The translations under genes and the position numbers were made by a program. From CAIYZT01 sp947461435 (GTDB lineage Bacteria > Pseudomonadota > Alphaproteobacteria > Rhodobacterales > Rhodobacteraceae): a DNA stretch of 64,000 bases. The stretch lies in the NCBI GenBank assembly GCA_965284435.1, contig OZ260083.1, positions 1,612,001-1,676,000 on the forward strand. The letters are read 5' to 3'. Positions 1-8,197 of this stretch are shown here, piece by piece. The notes below the pieces were generated by a model. The model made no database searches and was not told the DNA's origin. It worked only from the letters and a program-made list of their open reading frames with translations. Numbering within the stretch: the first letter of the stretch is position 1; each line of letters starts with the position of its first letter.

Positions 1-835
1 TCATCTCGGCGGGAATGGGCGGAATGGCGTCCTTGTACGGATCGCAGCGCGCCACAACCCAAGACCGGATGACATCCTTGTCAAAGCTGGGCGGACGCCC
101 CCCCGTCGCCAAGGCCGCCTCATACCCCGAGGCGATCCAGTACCGGCTGCTGTCGGGGGTGTGGATTTCATCGGCGATCAGAATACGGCCGTCCGCATCG
201 GTGCCGAATTCATATTTGGTATCGACCAGAATCAACCCCCGTTCGGCGGCCAAGGCTTGTCCACGGGCGAAAAGGGCCAGCGCTTTGGCCGAAACCTCAT
301 CCCACTGGGCGGCGGTCAACAGACCCTGTGCCATGATCTCTTGGGCGGTCAGGGGTTCGTCATGTCCGCCGTCAAACGCCTTCGACGTGGGGGTGATGAT
401 GGCACAAGGCAACACCGCATTGTCCTTCAGACCCTCGGGCAGAACATGGCCATACATGGCGCGCTGCCCCGCCTTGTACTGCGTCAAGATCGAGGTTGAC
501 GTGCTCCCGGCAAGATAACCGCGCACCACGATTTCCACGGGCAGAATGGTCACGCGCTGACCGATCACCACATTGGGATCGGGATAGGCGATCACGTGAT
601 TGGCGCAGATATCGCCAGTTCGGTCGAACCACCACCGCGCGACCTGTGTCAGAACCTGACCCTTGAACGGGATCGCCGCAAGAATCCGGTCAAAGGCCGA
701 AATCCGATCGGAGGAGATCAAGATGCGCCGCCCCAAGGGATAGTCGGCATCTGCGGGCAGATCATAGCAATCGCGGACTTTACCGAAATAGGGGTTCGGC
801 AATTCGGCAATCCGGGCATGGTCAAGAACGCGCAT
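1..835 (-). CDS. purC: Phosphoribosylaminoimidazole-succinocarboxamide synthase, 3' end cut by window edge
   Basis: SAICAR synthetase joins CAIR and aspartate, using ATP, in purine synthesis. I translated it by eye because the frame stays open to base 1; 278 codons are visible and no stop is reached. The protein begins MRVLDHARIAELPNPYFGKV and carries the family features LISSDRISAFD, VEIVVRGYLAGS and DTKYEFG with DEIHTPDSSRYW further on. The length and the YLAGSTS segment fit the longer, yeast-Ade1-like PurC type rather than the roughly 237-residue form common in bacteria. The ATG at 833-835 is the first in frame, just after the conserved N-terminus begins. It lies 66 bp downstream of the zinc-ribbon gene on the same strand, so read-through from that operon is possible. 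Confidence 0.93.
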   Translation of the reverse strand, partial: MRVLDHARIAELPNPYFGKVRDCYDLPADADYPLGRRILISSDRISAFDRILAAIPFKGQVLTQVARWWFDRTGDICANHVIAYPDPNVVIGQRVTILPVEIVVRGYLAGSTSTSILTQYKAGQRAMYGHVLPEGLKDNAVLPCAIITPTSKAFDGGHDEPLTAQEIMAQGLLTAAQWDEVSAKALALFARGQALAAERGLILVDTKYEFGTDADGRILIADEIHTPDSSRYWIASGYEAALATGGRPPSFDKDVIRSWVVARCDPYKDAIPPIPAEM

Positions 836-901
836 CACGGCCCCCTTTCGGTTCCTCGCGCCTATCGCGCGCAGGGGCCGCGAAGTCAACCTGAATGCGT
901 C

Positions 902-2044
902 TTAGTTCATCCAACTGGGTGTTGGCAGGCCCAGTGTGGAAGGATCGTTCAAATAGACAGCCCCAAGAACAAGGGCCGCTACGGCAAGAACCGCAAAGCT
1001 GATCTTCCACCAGCTATAGGGCCGCTCGCCCTGAACCTCGCCCGTCTGGCCATTGACCAAGAACTGATAGCTTTTGCCTGAGTATTTATAGGCTGCGGTC
1101 CAGACCGGAAGCAGGATGTGTTTGAACGTTTCGTCGCGCCAATCGGTATCTACCGACGAGACGCGCTGTTCGTCCCCGCCGATGTCGCGGCGAACATCCT
1201 GTTCGATGATCTGTTCCATGCGGCTGCGCGCCTCTTCGTGGCCTTCTGGCAGAAGCACGGTATAGCCTTCGGCCTGAAATCCGGCCAGATAATCGGGCGA
1301 ATAGGGTTCCAGCTTGGCCAGATCCCACGGCGTCAAATCATTGCCAAGCCGTTTGGGAAGGCTTTTTGACGCCATCACCAACATGTCGTCAAAGAACCGT
1401 GCGACCCGGCCAGAGGCAGGGTACCAACGGGTTTTTTGCACCCGCTCTTCGCGGTTTTGACGCTTGCCATCCACCACCACCGAAACGGTGCGCGTTTCGT
1501 AATAATGCTCTCCGCGCTGTCCTGTGTACCGGCTGGTCGTGTCGGAATCAAAGCTCCAGAATGGCACGTAGATGCCGGCCATGCTGCGGCCCTTGCGCGT
1601 GTATTCCAACAGGCCATTCGGCGCAAACCACAGGGATCCCAGCCATTTGGACAGGCCATCGCGCGCCTGATCTTCGGTGATGGCAAAGGGGACAAGCGCC
1701 TGCGGTTTCAGCCGCCGGTGCGTGCCGGTATCAACCACAACGGGCGTAGCGCAGAACGGGCATTCGGCGGCATGGCCTGCGCCCGAAAACTCCACCACCG
1801 CGCCGCAGGACGGGCAGGACGACGATCGCACTTCGTCCGAAATCGCCGTGTCTTCGGCGTCGGCCAATCCGCGCGCCAAAGGAATCTCGCCCAAGGCGCG
1901 CTCTTTTGTGCTGGGCTTGGCCGCGGTTATTGCCTGCGCATGGCCGCAATGCTGGCAGACCAATTCCGTTTGGCCGGGCGCATAGGTCAGATCAGCCCCG
2001 CAGGATGTGCAAGGCCAACGATGTTCTTCGGCGATTTTGGCCAA
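902..2044 (-). CDS. Zinc-ribbon protein with C-terminal membrane anchor
   Basis: A 380-residue protein with two rubredoxin-like zinc knuckles: CTSCG with CQHCG (about residues 12-36) and CPSCG with CPFC (about 77-97). A roughly 220-residue soluble region follows, then one transmembrane helix near the C-terminus (about 346-366, starting ISFAVLAVAALVLG). Proteins of this build are often auto-annotated as primosomal protein N' or TFIIB-type zinc-ribbon proteins; nothing here supports a helicase. The start is TTG at 2042-2044, with a GGAG about 9 nt upstream and only 3 nt after the SPFH stop; no early in-frame ATG exists. It resembles the zinc-ribbon membrane partner (YdjG type) that pairs with SPFH proteins in Bacillus envelope-stress operons. 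That likeness is by architecture only. Confidence 0.82.
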   Translation of the reverse strand: MAKIAEEHRWPCTSCGADLTYAPGQTELVCQHCGHAQAITAAKPSTKERALGEIPLARGLADAEDTAISDEVRSSSCPSCGAVVEFSGAGHAAECPFCATPVVVDTGTHRRLKPQALVPFAITEDQARDGLSKWLGSLWFAPNGLLEYTRKGRSMAGIYVPFWSFDSDTTSRYTGQRGEHYYETRTVSVVVDGKRQNREERVQKTRWYPASGRVARFFDDMLVMASKSLPKRLGNDLTPWDLAKLEPYSPDYLAGFQAEGYTVLLPEGHEEARSRMEQIIEQDVRRDIGGDEQRVSSVDTDWRDETFKHILLPVWTAAYKYSGKSYQFLVNGQTGEVQGERPYSWWKISFAVLAVAALVLGAVYLNDPSTLGLPTPSWMN

Positions 2045-2047
2045 GGT

Positions 2048-3148
2048 TTAGACTCCGGGCGGTGGGGGCGGAACTTGGGCAAAAAGCCGCGACAACTCGG
2101 TATCACTTGCGGCTTTCCAGCCGTCTTGCCCCGCCGTCCAAACCTGCGTTGTGCGGGTCAGTTTGCCCGACATCGCCAGTCCGGCAAGATCCCCTTCGCC
2201 AAACGGGCCCGTGGTCACCCCGTTTTCGGCCAGATGCCAGGCTTTGGTTGCAGGCGGCGGCGGGGGCGGCGGTGCCATCGGGGCGGCCGCAGCGGGCTGT
2301 GCCCCCCAAGGGCCCGCCCCGCCGGCCATGTTCATGCCCATGCCGGCCGCCATGCCTGCGCCCACCATGGCCCCCACACCCGAATTGGGGTTGGCCATGC
2401 CTTCTGCGGCATTGAATTGCATGTATTTGTTCAAATCCCCCGCAATCCCCATCGAGGTGCGTTTGTCCATAACCTTCTCGACCTCTTCAGGAAGCGAGAC
2501 GTTTTCGATGTAAAACTCGGGGATCGAAAGGCCATATTCGGCAATCTTGGGCGAAATCGCCGTCGTCACGATCTTGCCAAGATCGGCCGTGTTGGCCGCC
2601 ATGTCCAAAACCGGAATGCCCGATTTGGCCAAAACGGTTGATACCTCTTGCAAGATCACATTGCGGATCTGAAAGCTGATCTCGTCTGCGGTGAACTCAC
2701 CATCGGTGCCGACGATCTCTGTCAGGAACTTGCCGGGATCGGACACGCGCATCGAATAGGTCCCAAAAGCGCGCAGGCGCACCGGGCCGAATTCGGGGTC
2801 GCGCGCCATGATCGGGTTTTTCGTTCCCCATTTCTGGTCATTGAACCGGGTCGTATTGACGAAATACACTTCGGATTTGAAGGGGCTGTCAAAGCCGTGA
2901 TCCCAATGCTGAAGGGTCGTCATGATGGGCATGTTGTTGGTTTCCAGCATGTAAAGCCCGGGGCCGAACACATCGGCCAATTGCCCTTCATGGATGAAAA
3001 CGGCGGCCTGACCTTCGCGAACCGTCAGCTTGGCACCGTATTTGATGGCATTGCCATGGCGTTCAAAACGCCAGACCATCGTGTCGCGGGTGTCATCCAG
3101 ATACGAGATGACATCAATGAACTCGCCTTTGAGAAACCCAAAAACCAT
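2048..3148 (-). CDS. SPFH/band-7 domain protein with C-terminal GYF_2 domain
   Basis: 366 residues. The first 240 or so are an SPFH (prohibitin-like) domain of the YdjI/virion-core-protein group, with VREGQAAVFIHEGQLADVFG and the conserved NP-IMARDPEFGPVRLRAFGTY region. A Gly/Ala/Met-rich then polyproline linker (about 265-305) leads to a GYF_2-like domain (about 306-360, starting KAWHLAENGVTTGPFGEGDL). GYF_2 domains usually bind proline-rich partners, and the linker and tail (VPPPPPGV) are themselves proline-rich, so self-association is possible. A strong AAGGAG lies upstream of the ATG at 3148. No transmembrane helix is visible; SPFH proteins of this kind sit at the inner face of the membrane, probably helped here by the zinc-ribbon membrane protein next door. 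Confidence 0.88.
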   Translation of the reverse strand: MVFGFLKGEFIDVISYLDDTRDTMVWRFERHGNAIKYGAKLTVREGQAAVFIHEGQLADVFGPGLYMLETNNMPIMTTLQHWDHGFDSPFKSEVYFVNTTRFNDQKWGTKNPIMARDPEFGPVRLRAFGTYSMRVSDPGKFLTEIVGTDGEFTADEISFQIRNVILQEVSTVLAKSGIPVLDMAANTADLGKIVTTAISPKIAEYGLSIPEFYIENVSLPEEVEKVMDKRTSMGIAGDLNKYMQFNAAEGMANPNSGVGAMVGAGMAAGMGMNMAGGAGPWGAQPAAAAPMAPPPPPPPATKAWHLAENGVTTGPFGEGDLAGLAMSGKLTRTTQVWTAGQDGWKAASDTELSRLFAQVPPPPPGV

Positions 3149-3184
3149 GGCCTTACTCCTTCGCTGCGCGTCGTTCGCGCGGGG

Positions 3185-4138
3185 TCAAGTTTCGCCGCCA
3201 AGCAGGCGGCTTGCAAGAGATTCCACAATAGGCCGCGCTTCGGCCTCTGTCATGCCGGGCCGCAGTTCGGGCGAATACAGCATTTTCAGCATCAATTCGT
3301 CCTGAGCGGTCAAGGTGGCAAATTCATTGTCATCGTTAAAGATCGATGGGCGGGCCGTGCGGCTGTCATTCCCCAGACCAAGGCCCTGCGCCAATTCTTC
3401 GTGCAGGCACATCAATCCCATCAGATCCGGCAATTCCGAAGGGATCACCGCCAGCGCCTGATCTTTTACCGCGCCGGTATCATCGGAATTGACGTAGACC
3501 AGACAAAAATTGGCATGGCCCATGTTTGTGATCCCCTGAACCAGATCGCCCGACAGTCCCGGCAAGATCTGCGCGATCCGCGGGCCAAGAGCGCGCCGTT
3601 CGTCCACGCTGCCGATGAACACAACGAAATTGCCGCGCCCCCCCGACAGCCCGATCGGGTGACCCGTGATGGTCGCCAGACGCGCCAGATAGGATCCGAT
3701 CCGGGCCCGCTCCGTCGCTTGCTTGAGGGGCGGCACCGAGGGTCCAAACTCCACCGATACCTGCACGGGTTTGGCCCATCTGCCCAACCGCGAGGCCGCC
3801 TCTTTCTGAACAAGCCCATTCAGCGCAGGATCATATTCGTCATAAAGGGCGATCTTCAGAAAGTTTCTTGTCAGTTTGTCGGCATTAACCCGCGCCTCGG
3901 CGCCCCCGCCATCCGTGCGAAGCAACCCCGAGGACAACAAGGTTTCCTGTGTCTGCGCGTAGTACACGCGTTCTGCCGCGCTGACTGCCGTTTCAGGCAC
4001 CACGATGGTCGGAAGCGACGGGGCAGGCAGGGCGCGCGGGGCGGGCGCCGTGCTTTGCGTGCTGGCGCAGGCCAATAGCCCCAAGAGCCCCGCCAAGGCG
4101 AGACCAAAGGGAAGCCTGCGCGCACAAGAGGTGTTCAT
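3185..4138 (-). CDS. DUF2927 lipoprotein with a metallopeptidase-like HEExxQ motif
   Basis: 317 residues. The N-terminus is a lipoprotein signal: basic MNTSCARR, a hydrophobic stretch, then LLGLLAC with the lipobox cysteine at about residue 24. The mature protein matches DUF2927: a TRNFLKIAL segment, a central region ending in CLVYVNS, and the conserved CLHEELAQGLGLGND motif (about 242-256). The HEExxQ pattern resembles a zinc-peptidase helix, but peptidase activity is not shown for the family as far as I know. The gene begins 8 nt after the telA stop and so is probably co-translated with the TelA cluster. An exported lipoprotein would give this otherwise cytosolic and inner-membrane module a periplasmic arm. 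Confidence 0.82.
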   Translation of the reverse strand: MNTSCARRLPFGLALAGLLGLLACASTQSTAPAPRALPAPSLPTIVVPETAVSAAERVYYAQTQETLLSSGLLRTDGGGAEARVNADKLTRNFLKIALYDEYDPALNGLVQKEAASRLGRWAKPVQVSVEFGPSVPPLKQATERARIGSYLARLATITGHPIGLSGGRGNFVVFIGSVDERRALGPRIAQILPGLSGDLVQGITNMGHANFCLVYVNSDDTGAVKDQALAVIPSELPDLMGLMCLHEELAQGLGLGNDSRTARPSIFNDDNEFATLTAQDELMLKMLYSPELRPGMTEAEARPIVESLASRLLGGET

Positions 4139-4146
4139 GCTGATGG

Positions 4147-5337
4147 TCAGTTGCCCAAGGCTTCGCCAACATTGGCACCGCTGGCCGTACCGCGCGCCTT
4201 GGCGGACGACAGGGTATCGCGCAGATCATGTTCCATTTTCACCAGTTCAATTTCTGCAGCAGCCCGCTTTGCCTTGCCTTCATCGGCAATGGCCAGGCTT
4301 TCTTCGATCGTCGCGATCAAGCTGGCATTGGCCGATTTGACCGCTTCGATATCAAACACGCCGCGCTCCATTTCGGTGCGCACCACGCGGTTGGCCTCTT
4401 GCAGGTTTTCCGCATTCTTCGTCAACAATTCGTTGGTCAAGTCATTGGCGTCCTTGATCGATTCCGCAGCCTCTTTGGACCGTTGGATCGTCACCGCCTG
4501 GGCCAGTTGGGTTTCCCACAAGGGCACCGTGTTCACCAAGGTCGAGTTGATCTTGCCCACCAGCGACTTGTCGTTTTCCTGCACCAAGCGGATTGATGGC
4601 AAGGATTGCATGGTAACCTGACGGGTCAGCTTCAAATCGTAGACGCGCCGTTCCAGATCATCCCGCGCCGCGCGCAGATCGCGCAGTTCTTGCGCCAGTT
4701 TCACCTGATCCGCCTCGGGGGCCGCTTTCACGGCCGCATCCTTGGCCGGAATATCGGTGGCATCCAGTTGGGCAATCTTCGCCTCGCCTGCCGCGATGTA
4801 CAGCGCCAGCTCATCGTAGAAATTCAGTGTTTTTTCGTAAAGGACATCAAGGCTTTTGATGTCTTTCAGCAATACTTGTTCGTGCGTCAGAAGGTTCGTC
4901 GTGATCTTGTCGATCTGGGTTTGAACCTCTTCATATCGTGCCAGAAACTGCGCAATCGGGGTGGCGGCCCCGGTCAGTTTTTCCCACCATGATTGCCCAC
5001 GCGACAGATCCATCTCGTCGCCCGAAAACCCCCGGATGGTAGAGACGATTTCGCGCAAGCTGTCGCCTGCCGGACCGACGTCCTTGTTCTTTACCCCGTC
5101 CAGCATCTGTTGGCTGATCACCTGCAACTCGCCCTGCGCGCGCGCGCCGAACGAGATGATCGATTGCGTATTGGCCATGTCGATTTCGGCCATCCGCTTG
5201 GTGATTTCATCGGCCTGTGCCGGGCTTGCCTCGGCCAGTGTGATCAAAGACGTGCCCGGTTCGGGCAAAAGTGTTGCCGTGACTTTTGCAACTTCGTCCA
5301 GCGCGGCTTGGGCTTGGGCTTGAATTTCGGTGGCCAT
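4147..5337 (-). CDS. telA: TelA-family toxic-anion resistance protein
   Basis: 396 residues, mostly alpha-helical and rich in predicted coiled coil, covering the whole TelA family (PF05816). Recognisable segments include FGARAQGELQVISQQML near residues 56-72, WWEKLTGAATPIAQFLARYEEVQTQIDKI in the first third, and the C-terminal NALLIATIEE-like region (SANASLIATIEESLAIADEG). TelA proteins are linked to tellurite, bacteriocin and cell-envelope stress resistance; the mechanism is not established. A GAGG precedes the ATG at 5337. It sits 21 nt after the XpaC-like gene and 8 nt before the DUF2927 gene. The XpaC-TelA pairing matches the xpaC-yaaN pair of Bacillus, which supports both assignments. 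Confidence 0.9.
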   Translation of the reverse strand: MATEIQAQAQAALDEVAKVTATLLPEPGTSLITLAEASPAQADEITKRMAEIDMANTQSIISFGARAQGELQVISQQMLDGVKNKDVGPAGDSLREIVSTIRGFSGDEMDLSRGQSWWEKLTGAATPIAQFLARYEEVQTQIDKITTNLLTHEQVLLKDIKSLDVLYEKTLNFYDELALYIAAGEAKIAQLDATDIPAKDAAVKAAPEADQVKLAQELRDLRAARDDLERRVYDLKLTRQVTMQSLPSIRLVQENDKSLVGKINSTLVNTVPLWETQLAQAVTIQRSKEAAESIKDANDLTNELLTKNAENLQEANRVVRTEMERGVFDIEAVKSANASLIATIEESLAIADEGKAKRAAAEIELVKMEHDLRDTLSSAKARGTASGANVGEALGN

Positions 5338-5358
5338 AATGATCCTCGGTCCTATGGG

Positions 5359-6249
5359 TCAGGCTTCCAGCTTAAGCCGGTCACGTAACACTGCGATTTC
5401 AACATCAAGATCGGTGTGATTATTGGCCAGAAAGGCCTTGGATTTTTCCGCAAAGGTGGTTTCCAGATCGACAAGCAGCGCTTCGTAATCGGCGCGGGCC
5501 TTGGCATCCTGGTTCTGTCGGTACAGATCGACAAATTTCACCGTCGCATCGCGCGCGCCCATCAAATAGACAGACATGTACTTGCGCGCGGCCGTCAGAT
5601 CGCCCGGGTCCGCCTCGATGGCGCGAAACAGCGCGCGGGCCGACGACGCGAACCGGCTGACCCGCTCTTCGATTTGGCGGTCTTTGACGCGCAACACCGC
5701 GTCGGCCATGGCGGCAAGATAGGCCTCCCCTTCGGTCACCGCCTTGGCGACGCGGTCAGTCTGGAACAGATCAATGCCCTCTGCTCCCTTGTCGCGCAGC
5801 GGGTCGGGGCCAAAAGCGCCCAGATGCAGACCTGCCCCGACAAGACCAAAGAGCACCGGATAGATCATCCCCTCGGCCCAAACTGTGGCCCCGGCCACGA
5901 TGGCGGCGCCCGCCAAGACAGAGCCGAAGATCTTGCGCGGAATCGCCGGGCGGCGGGCCGCCTTGCGCGCGTCATACGTTTGTTGCGCCTTAATCCCTTC
6001 GCGCGTGAAAAGGGCCGCAGCCAACATCAACCCGGCGGCAAGGAAGGATTTTATCAGGCTGTCCGGGCTGCCGCCCAGAAGCGGGCCCAAGAACAACAAG
6101 GGCAAAAGAAACATCAGACCCGAACGCACCCCGGTCTTGACCGCAACATCGGGGGGCACGGGGCTGGGGGTTTGGGCACCCTGCGCCGCAGGGCCCGCTG
6201 GTGGGCGCTGGCCGTTCGGGCTGTATTGGCCACCAAAACGCTGTGCCAT
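5359..6249 (-). CDS. XpaC-like 5-bromo-4-chloroindolyl phosphate hydrolysis family membrane protein
   Basis: 296 residues from the ATG at 6249. The N-terminus is a proline/glutamine-rich cytosolic tail. Two hydrophobic hairpins follow (about 43-82 and 105-145), then a helical C-terminal domain (about 155-296) typical of the XpaC family (PF10112). The family name comes from a phosphatase phenotype in Bacillus; no phosphatase motif is visible, and the family is better seen as the membrane partner of TelA. The ATG overlaps the stop of the small upstream ORF as TGATG, which argues for translational coupling. A GTG one codon earlier (6252) is an alternative start. It is the first long gene of the TelA operon. 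Confidence 0.82.
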   Translation of the reverse strand: MAQRFGGQYSPNGQRPPAGPAAQGAQTPSPVPPDVAVKTGVRSGLMFLLPLLFLGPLLGGSPDSLIKSFLAAGLMLAAALFTREGIKAQQTYDARKAARRPAIPRKIFGSVLAGAAIVAGATVWAEGMIYPVLFGLVGAGLHLGAFGPDPLRDKGAEGIDLFQTDRVAKAVTEGEAYLAAMADAVLRVKDRQIEERVSRFASSARALFRAIEADPGDLTAARKYMSVYLMGARDATVKFVDLYRQNQDAKARADYEALLVDLETTFAEKSKAFLANNHTDLDVEIAVLRDRLKLEA

Positions 6250-6332
6250 CACACGCCCCCACCAAACGCAACATAGGCCGTCAGACCCACCAACAACACA
6301 AAAAACACGGTTTGAAGCGTCCTGCCGGACAT
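6249..6332 (-). CDS. Predicted 27-residue single-span membrane micropeptide
   Basis: A small ORF, translated by eye. It starts MSGRTLQTVFF and ends GGGV. Residues 7-23 form one hydrophobic span, with a single positive charge before it, giving a simple one-helix membrane peptide. The TGA stop overlaps the XpaC ATG (TGATG), the coupling seen in real bacterial operons. A good sigma-70-like promoter lies 33-62 bp upstream, and the ATG is the first start after it. The ribosome-binding site is weak (a G-rich run about 6-10 nt upstream). It could be a functional membrane peptide of the TelA module or a translated leader that tunes xpaC. The coupling favours translation; I know no family for it. Confidence 0.45.
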   Translation of the reverse strand: MSGRTLQTVFFVLLVGLTAYVAFGGGV

Positions 6333-6364
6333 GACTACCCCACGCACCCCACTCGGGACACCTG

Positions 6365-6394
6365 ACTATAAGCCCGCAGCGCTTCGATTGCCAA
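6365..6394 (-). promoter_or_regulatory. Putative sigma-70 promoter of the TelA/XpaC operon
   Basis: Read on the minus strand, a -35 hexamer TTGGCA (6389-6394) and a -10 TATAGT (6365-6370) are separated by 18 bp; shifting by one gives TTATAG with 17 bp. The predicted start of transcription is about 6358, some 25 nt before the micropeptide ATG at 6332. No other convincing promoter is seen between here and telA, which supports a single operon from 6332 to 902. Confidence 0.45.
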
Positions 6395-6444
6395 TGGCGG
6401 GTTGGGGAAATTAAGCAACATTTTCCCCCTCTTTGCCCAGCGTC

Positions 6445-7659
6445 TTAACCGCGTGGTTTGGGGCCGGCAGGTTTGCGGGGGGCCGCCGGTCTTGGCCCAC
6501 TAGGCTTGCGCGGTGCGGCCGCGGCGGGTTTCGCGCCAGCCTTGACGTTGGCCTTGCGATAGGTCTCACCGTCTGGTGCCCGCCCCGCGGCCGGTTTTTC
6601 CGGACGTGTCCGCCGAACCGCACCACCGCGGTTGTCAGGCTCGTCGTCCGAATAGGGCTTGGCGGTTGACCGCTTGATCACCGGGCGCGTCCTTGTGTCG
6701 GCGTCGGGCTTCAAGGCCCGCTGGAAGGTGTCAGAGATCCGGCGCAATCCCTCGCCTGCGGGCAATTTGCGAGACGTTCCTGCGCGCTCGGCCCCCGCGC
6801 GGGGGCGGGGACGTTCCTCTTCAGGTTCGATCGGGGCATCATCGCCCAACTGATCGCGCAGCACTTTCTGGCGCACTTCTTCGACTTGACCCGGCTCCAG
6901 ATCGCCCAGACGGAACGGACCATAAGACACCCGGATCAGACGATTGACATAAAGATCGATCGCGTTCATCGCGCGGCGGATTTCGCGGTTCTTGCCTTCG
7001 CGCAGACCCACGGTAACCCAAGCATTGGCCCCTTGAATGCGGTCCAGCGAAACGATCATGGGTTGAAACTTCTCTCCATCAACCGTGATCCCTTTGCGCA
7101 AGGGTTCCAGATCGACATCGGTAGGATTGCCGTTCACCCGCACACGGTACTTGCGCAGCCACCCGGTCGAGGGCAGTTCCAACTTGCGCTTCAGTTCGCC
7201 GTCGTTGGTCAGCAGCAGCAATCCTTCGGAATTAAGGTCCAGCCGCCCGATCGACATCACGCGCGGCATGTCTTCGGGCAGGTTGGCAAACACCGTATCG
7301 CGGCCCTTTTCATCGGCCTCGGACGTGACCAATCCTTCGGGTTTGTAATACAGCCACAGCCGTGCAGGCTCTTCGGCGGGCAGGGGGTGGCCTGAAATCG
7401 TGATCCGGTCACGCCCGGTGACATTCAGCGCGGCCGAGGTGATGACCTTGCCATTGACCGTGACCTCGCCCGCTTCGATCATCCGTTCCGCCTCGCGCCG
7501 CGAGGCGACTCCGCGCCGCGACAGGACCTTTGCGATCCGCTCACCCTCTGGCGTGTCCTTGTCCGGGGCGCGCTGCGGGGCAGTGACGGGTTTGACATGG
7601 GCTTTGGCTGTGGGCCGGGTCGGGCGCTTTGGGGCGCTTGGGTTTTCTTTTCCGGCCAT
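6445..7659 (-). CDS. rluB: 23S rRNA pseudouridine synthase of the RsuA/RluB family
   Basis: 404 residues from the ATG at 7659. An S4 RNA-binding domain (about residues 38-80 with RIAKVLSRRGVASRREAERM) precedes the pseudouridine synthase domain, with the catalytic aspartate in the GRLDLNSEGLLLLTNDG motif and the conserved REGKNREIRRA segment. The last 130 or so residues are a basic, Pro/Ala/Arg-rich low-complexity tail, common in alphaproteobacterial RluB proteins and probably RNA-binding. RluB modifies 23S rRNA near position 2605; RsuA acts on 16S, and assignment to RluB rests on the S4 layout and tail. AGGA lies 8 nt before ATG 7659; an ATG 9 nt upstream is also possible. It is divergent from tadA with only 76 bp between them. 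Confidence 0.85.
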   Translation of the reverse strand: MAGKENPSAPKRPTRPTAKAHVKPVTAPQRAPDKDTPEGERIAKVLSRRGVASRREAERMIEAGEVTVNGKVITSAALNVTGRDRITISGHPLPAEEPARLWLYYKPEGLVTSEADEKGRDTVFANLPEDMPRVMSIGRLDLNSEGLLLLTNDGELKRKLELPSTGWLRKYRVRVNGNPTDVDLEPLRKGITVDGEKFQPMIVSLDRIQGANAWVTVGLREGKNREIRRAMNAIDLYVNRLIRVSYGPFRLGDLEPGQVEEVRQKVLRDQLGDDAPIEPEEERPRPRAGAERAGTSRKLPAGEGLRRISDTFQRALKPDADTRTRPVIKRSTAKPYSDDEPDNRGGAVRRTRPEKPAAGRAPDGETYRKANVKAGAKPAAAAPRKPSGPRPAAPRKPAGPKPRG

Positions 7660-7735
7660 AGATGTCATCCTGCGGCACGGGGCGGCCAACCCCGGAGGCC
7701 ATTGCCCCCGGACGCCTTAGGATATTTGGGTTCAG

Positions 7736-8197
7736 ATGAAAGAGCAACGCGGGTTCCGGAGTTTCATGGAAGATGCGCTGGAACAGGCGCGGGCGGCGGG
7801 CGCACGGGGCGAAGTGCCCGTTGGCGCGGTCGTGGTGCAGGACGGGGCCGTCGTGGCGCGGGCGGGCAACCGAACCCGCGAATTGCGCGACCCGACGGCG
7901 CATGCCGAAGTTTTGGCGATCCGCGCGGCCTGCGCTGATCTGGGAAGCGAACGGCTGGGCGGACATGACCTTTATGTGACCCTGGAACCCTGTCCGATGT
8001 GCGCGGCCGTGATTTCGGCGGCCCGGATCGAGCGGCTGTATTTCGGCGCGGCCGATCCCAAATCCGGCGGCGTTACCGTGGGACCACGGATTTTCTCGCA
8101 TCCGCAATGTCATCACGTCCCCGAAGTTTACGACGGAATCGGCGCGGCCCCCGCCGAGGCCTTGCTGCGCGATTTCTTTGCCGCCCGGCGCGACTGA
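7736..8197 (+). CDS. tadA: tRNA-specific adenosine deaminase
   Basis: 153 residues of the cytidine/deoxycytidylate deaminase fold. The zinc and catalytic motif HAE (within DPTAHAEVLAIR) and the paired cysteines PCPMC (within TLEPCPMCAAVI) are intact. TadA converts A34 to inosine in tRNA-Arg(ACG), allowing CGN codons to be read. Length and the N-terminal EVPVGAVVV segment match TadA rather than guanine deaminase. It is divergent from rluB and shares its short promoter region, so the two RNA-modification genes are probably expressed together. Confidence 0.92.
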   Translation: MKEQRGFRSFMEDALEQARAAGARGEVPVGAVVVQDGAVVARAGNRTRELRDPTAHAEVLAIRAACADLGSERLGGHDLYVTLEPCPMCAAVISAARIERLYFGAADPKSGGVTVGPRIFSHPQCHHVPEVYDGIGAAPAEALLRDFFAARRD

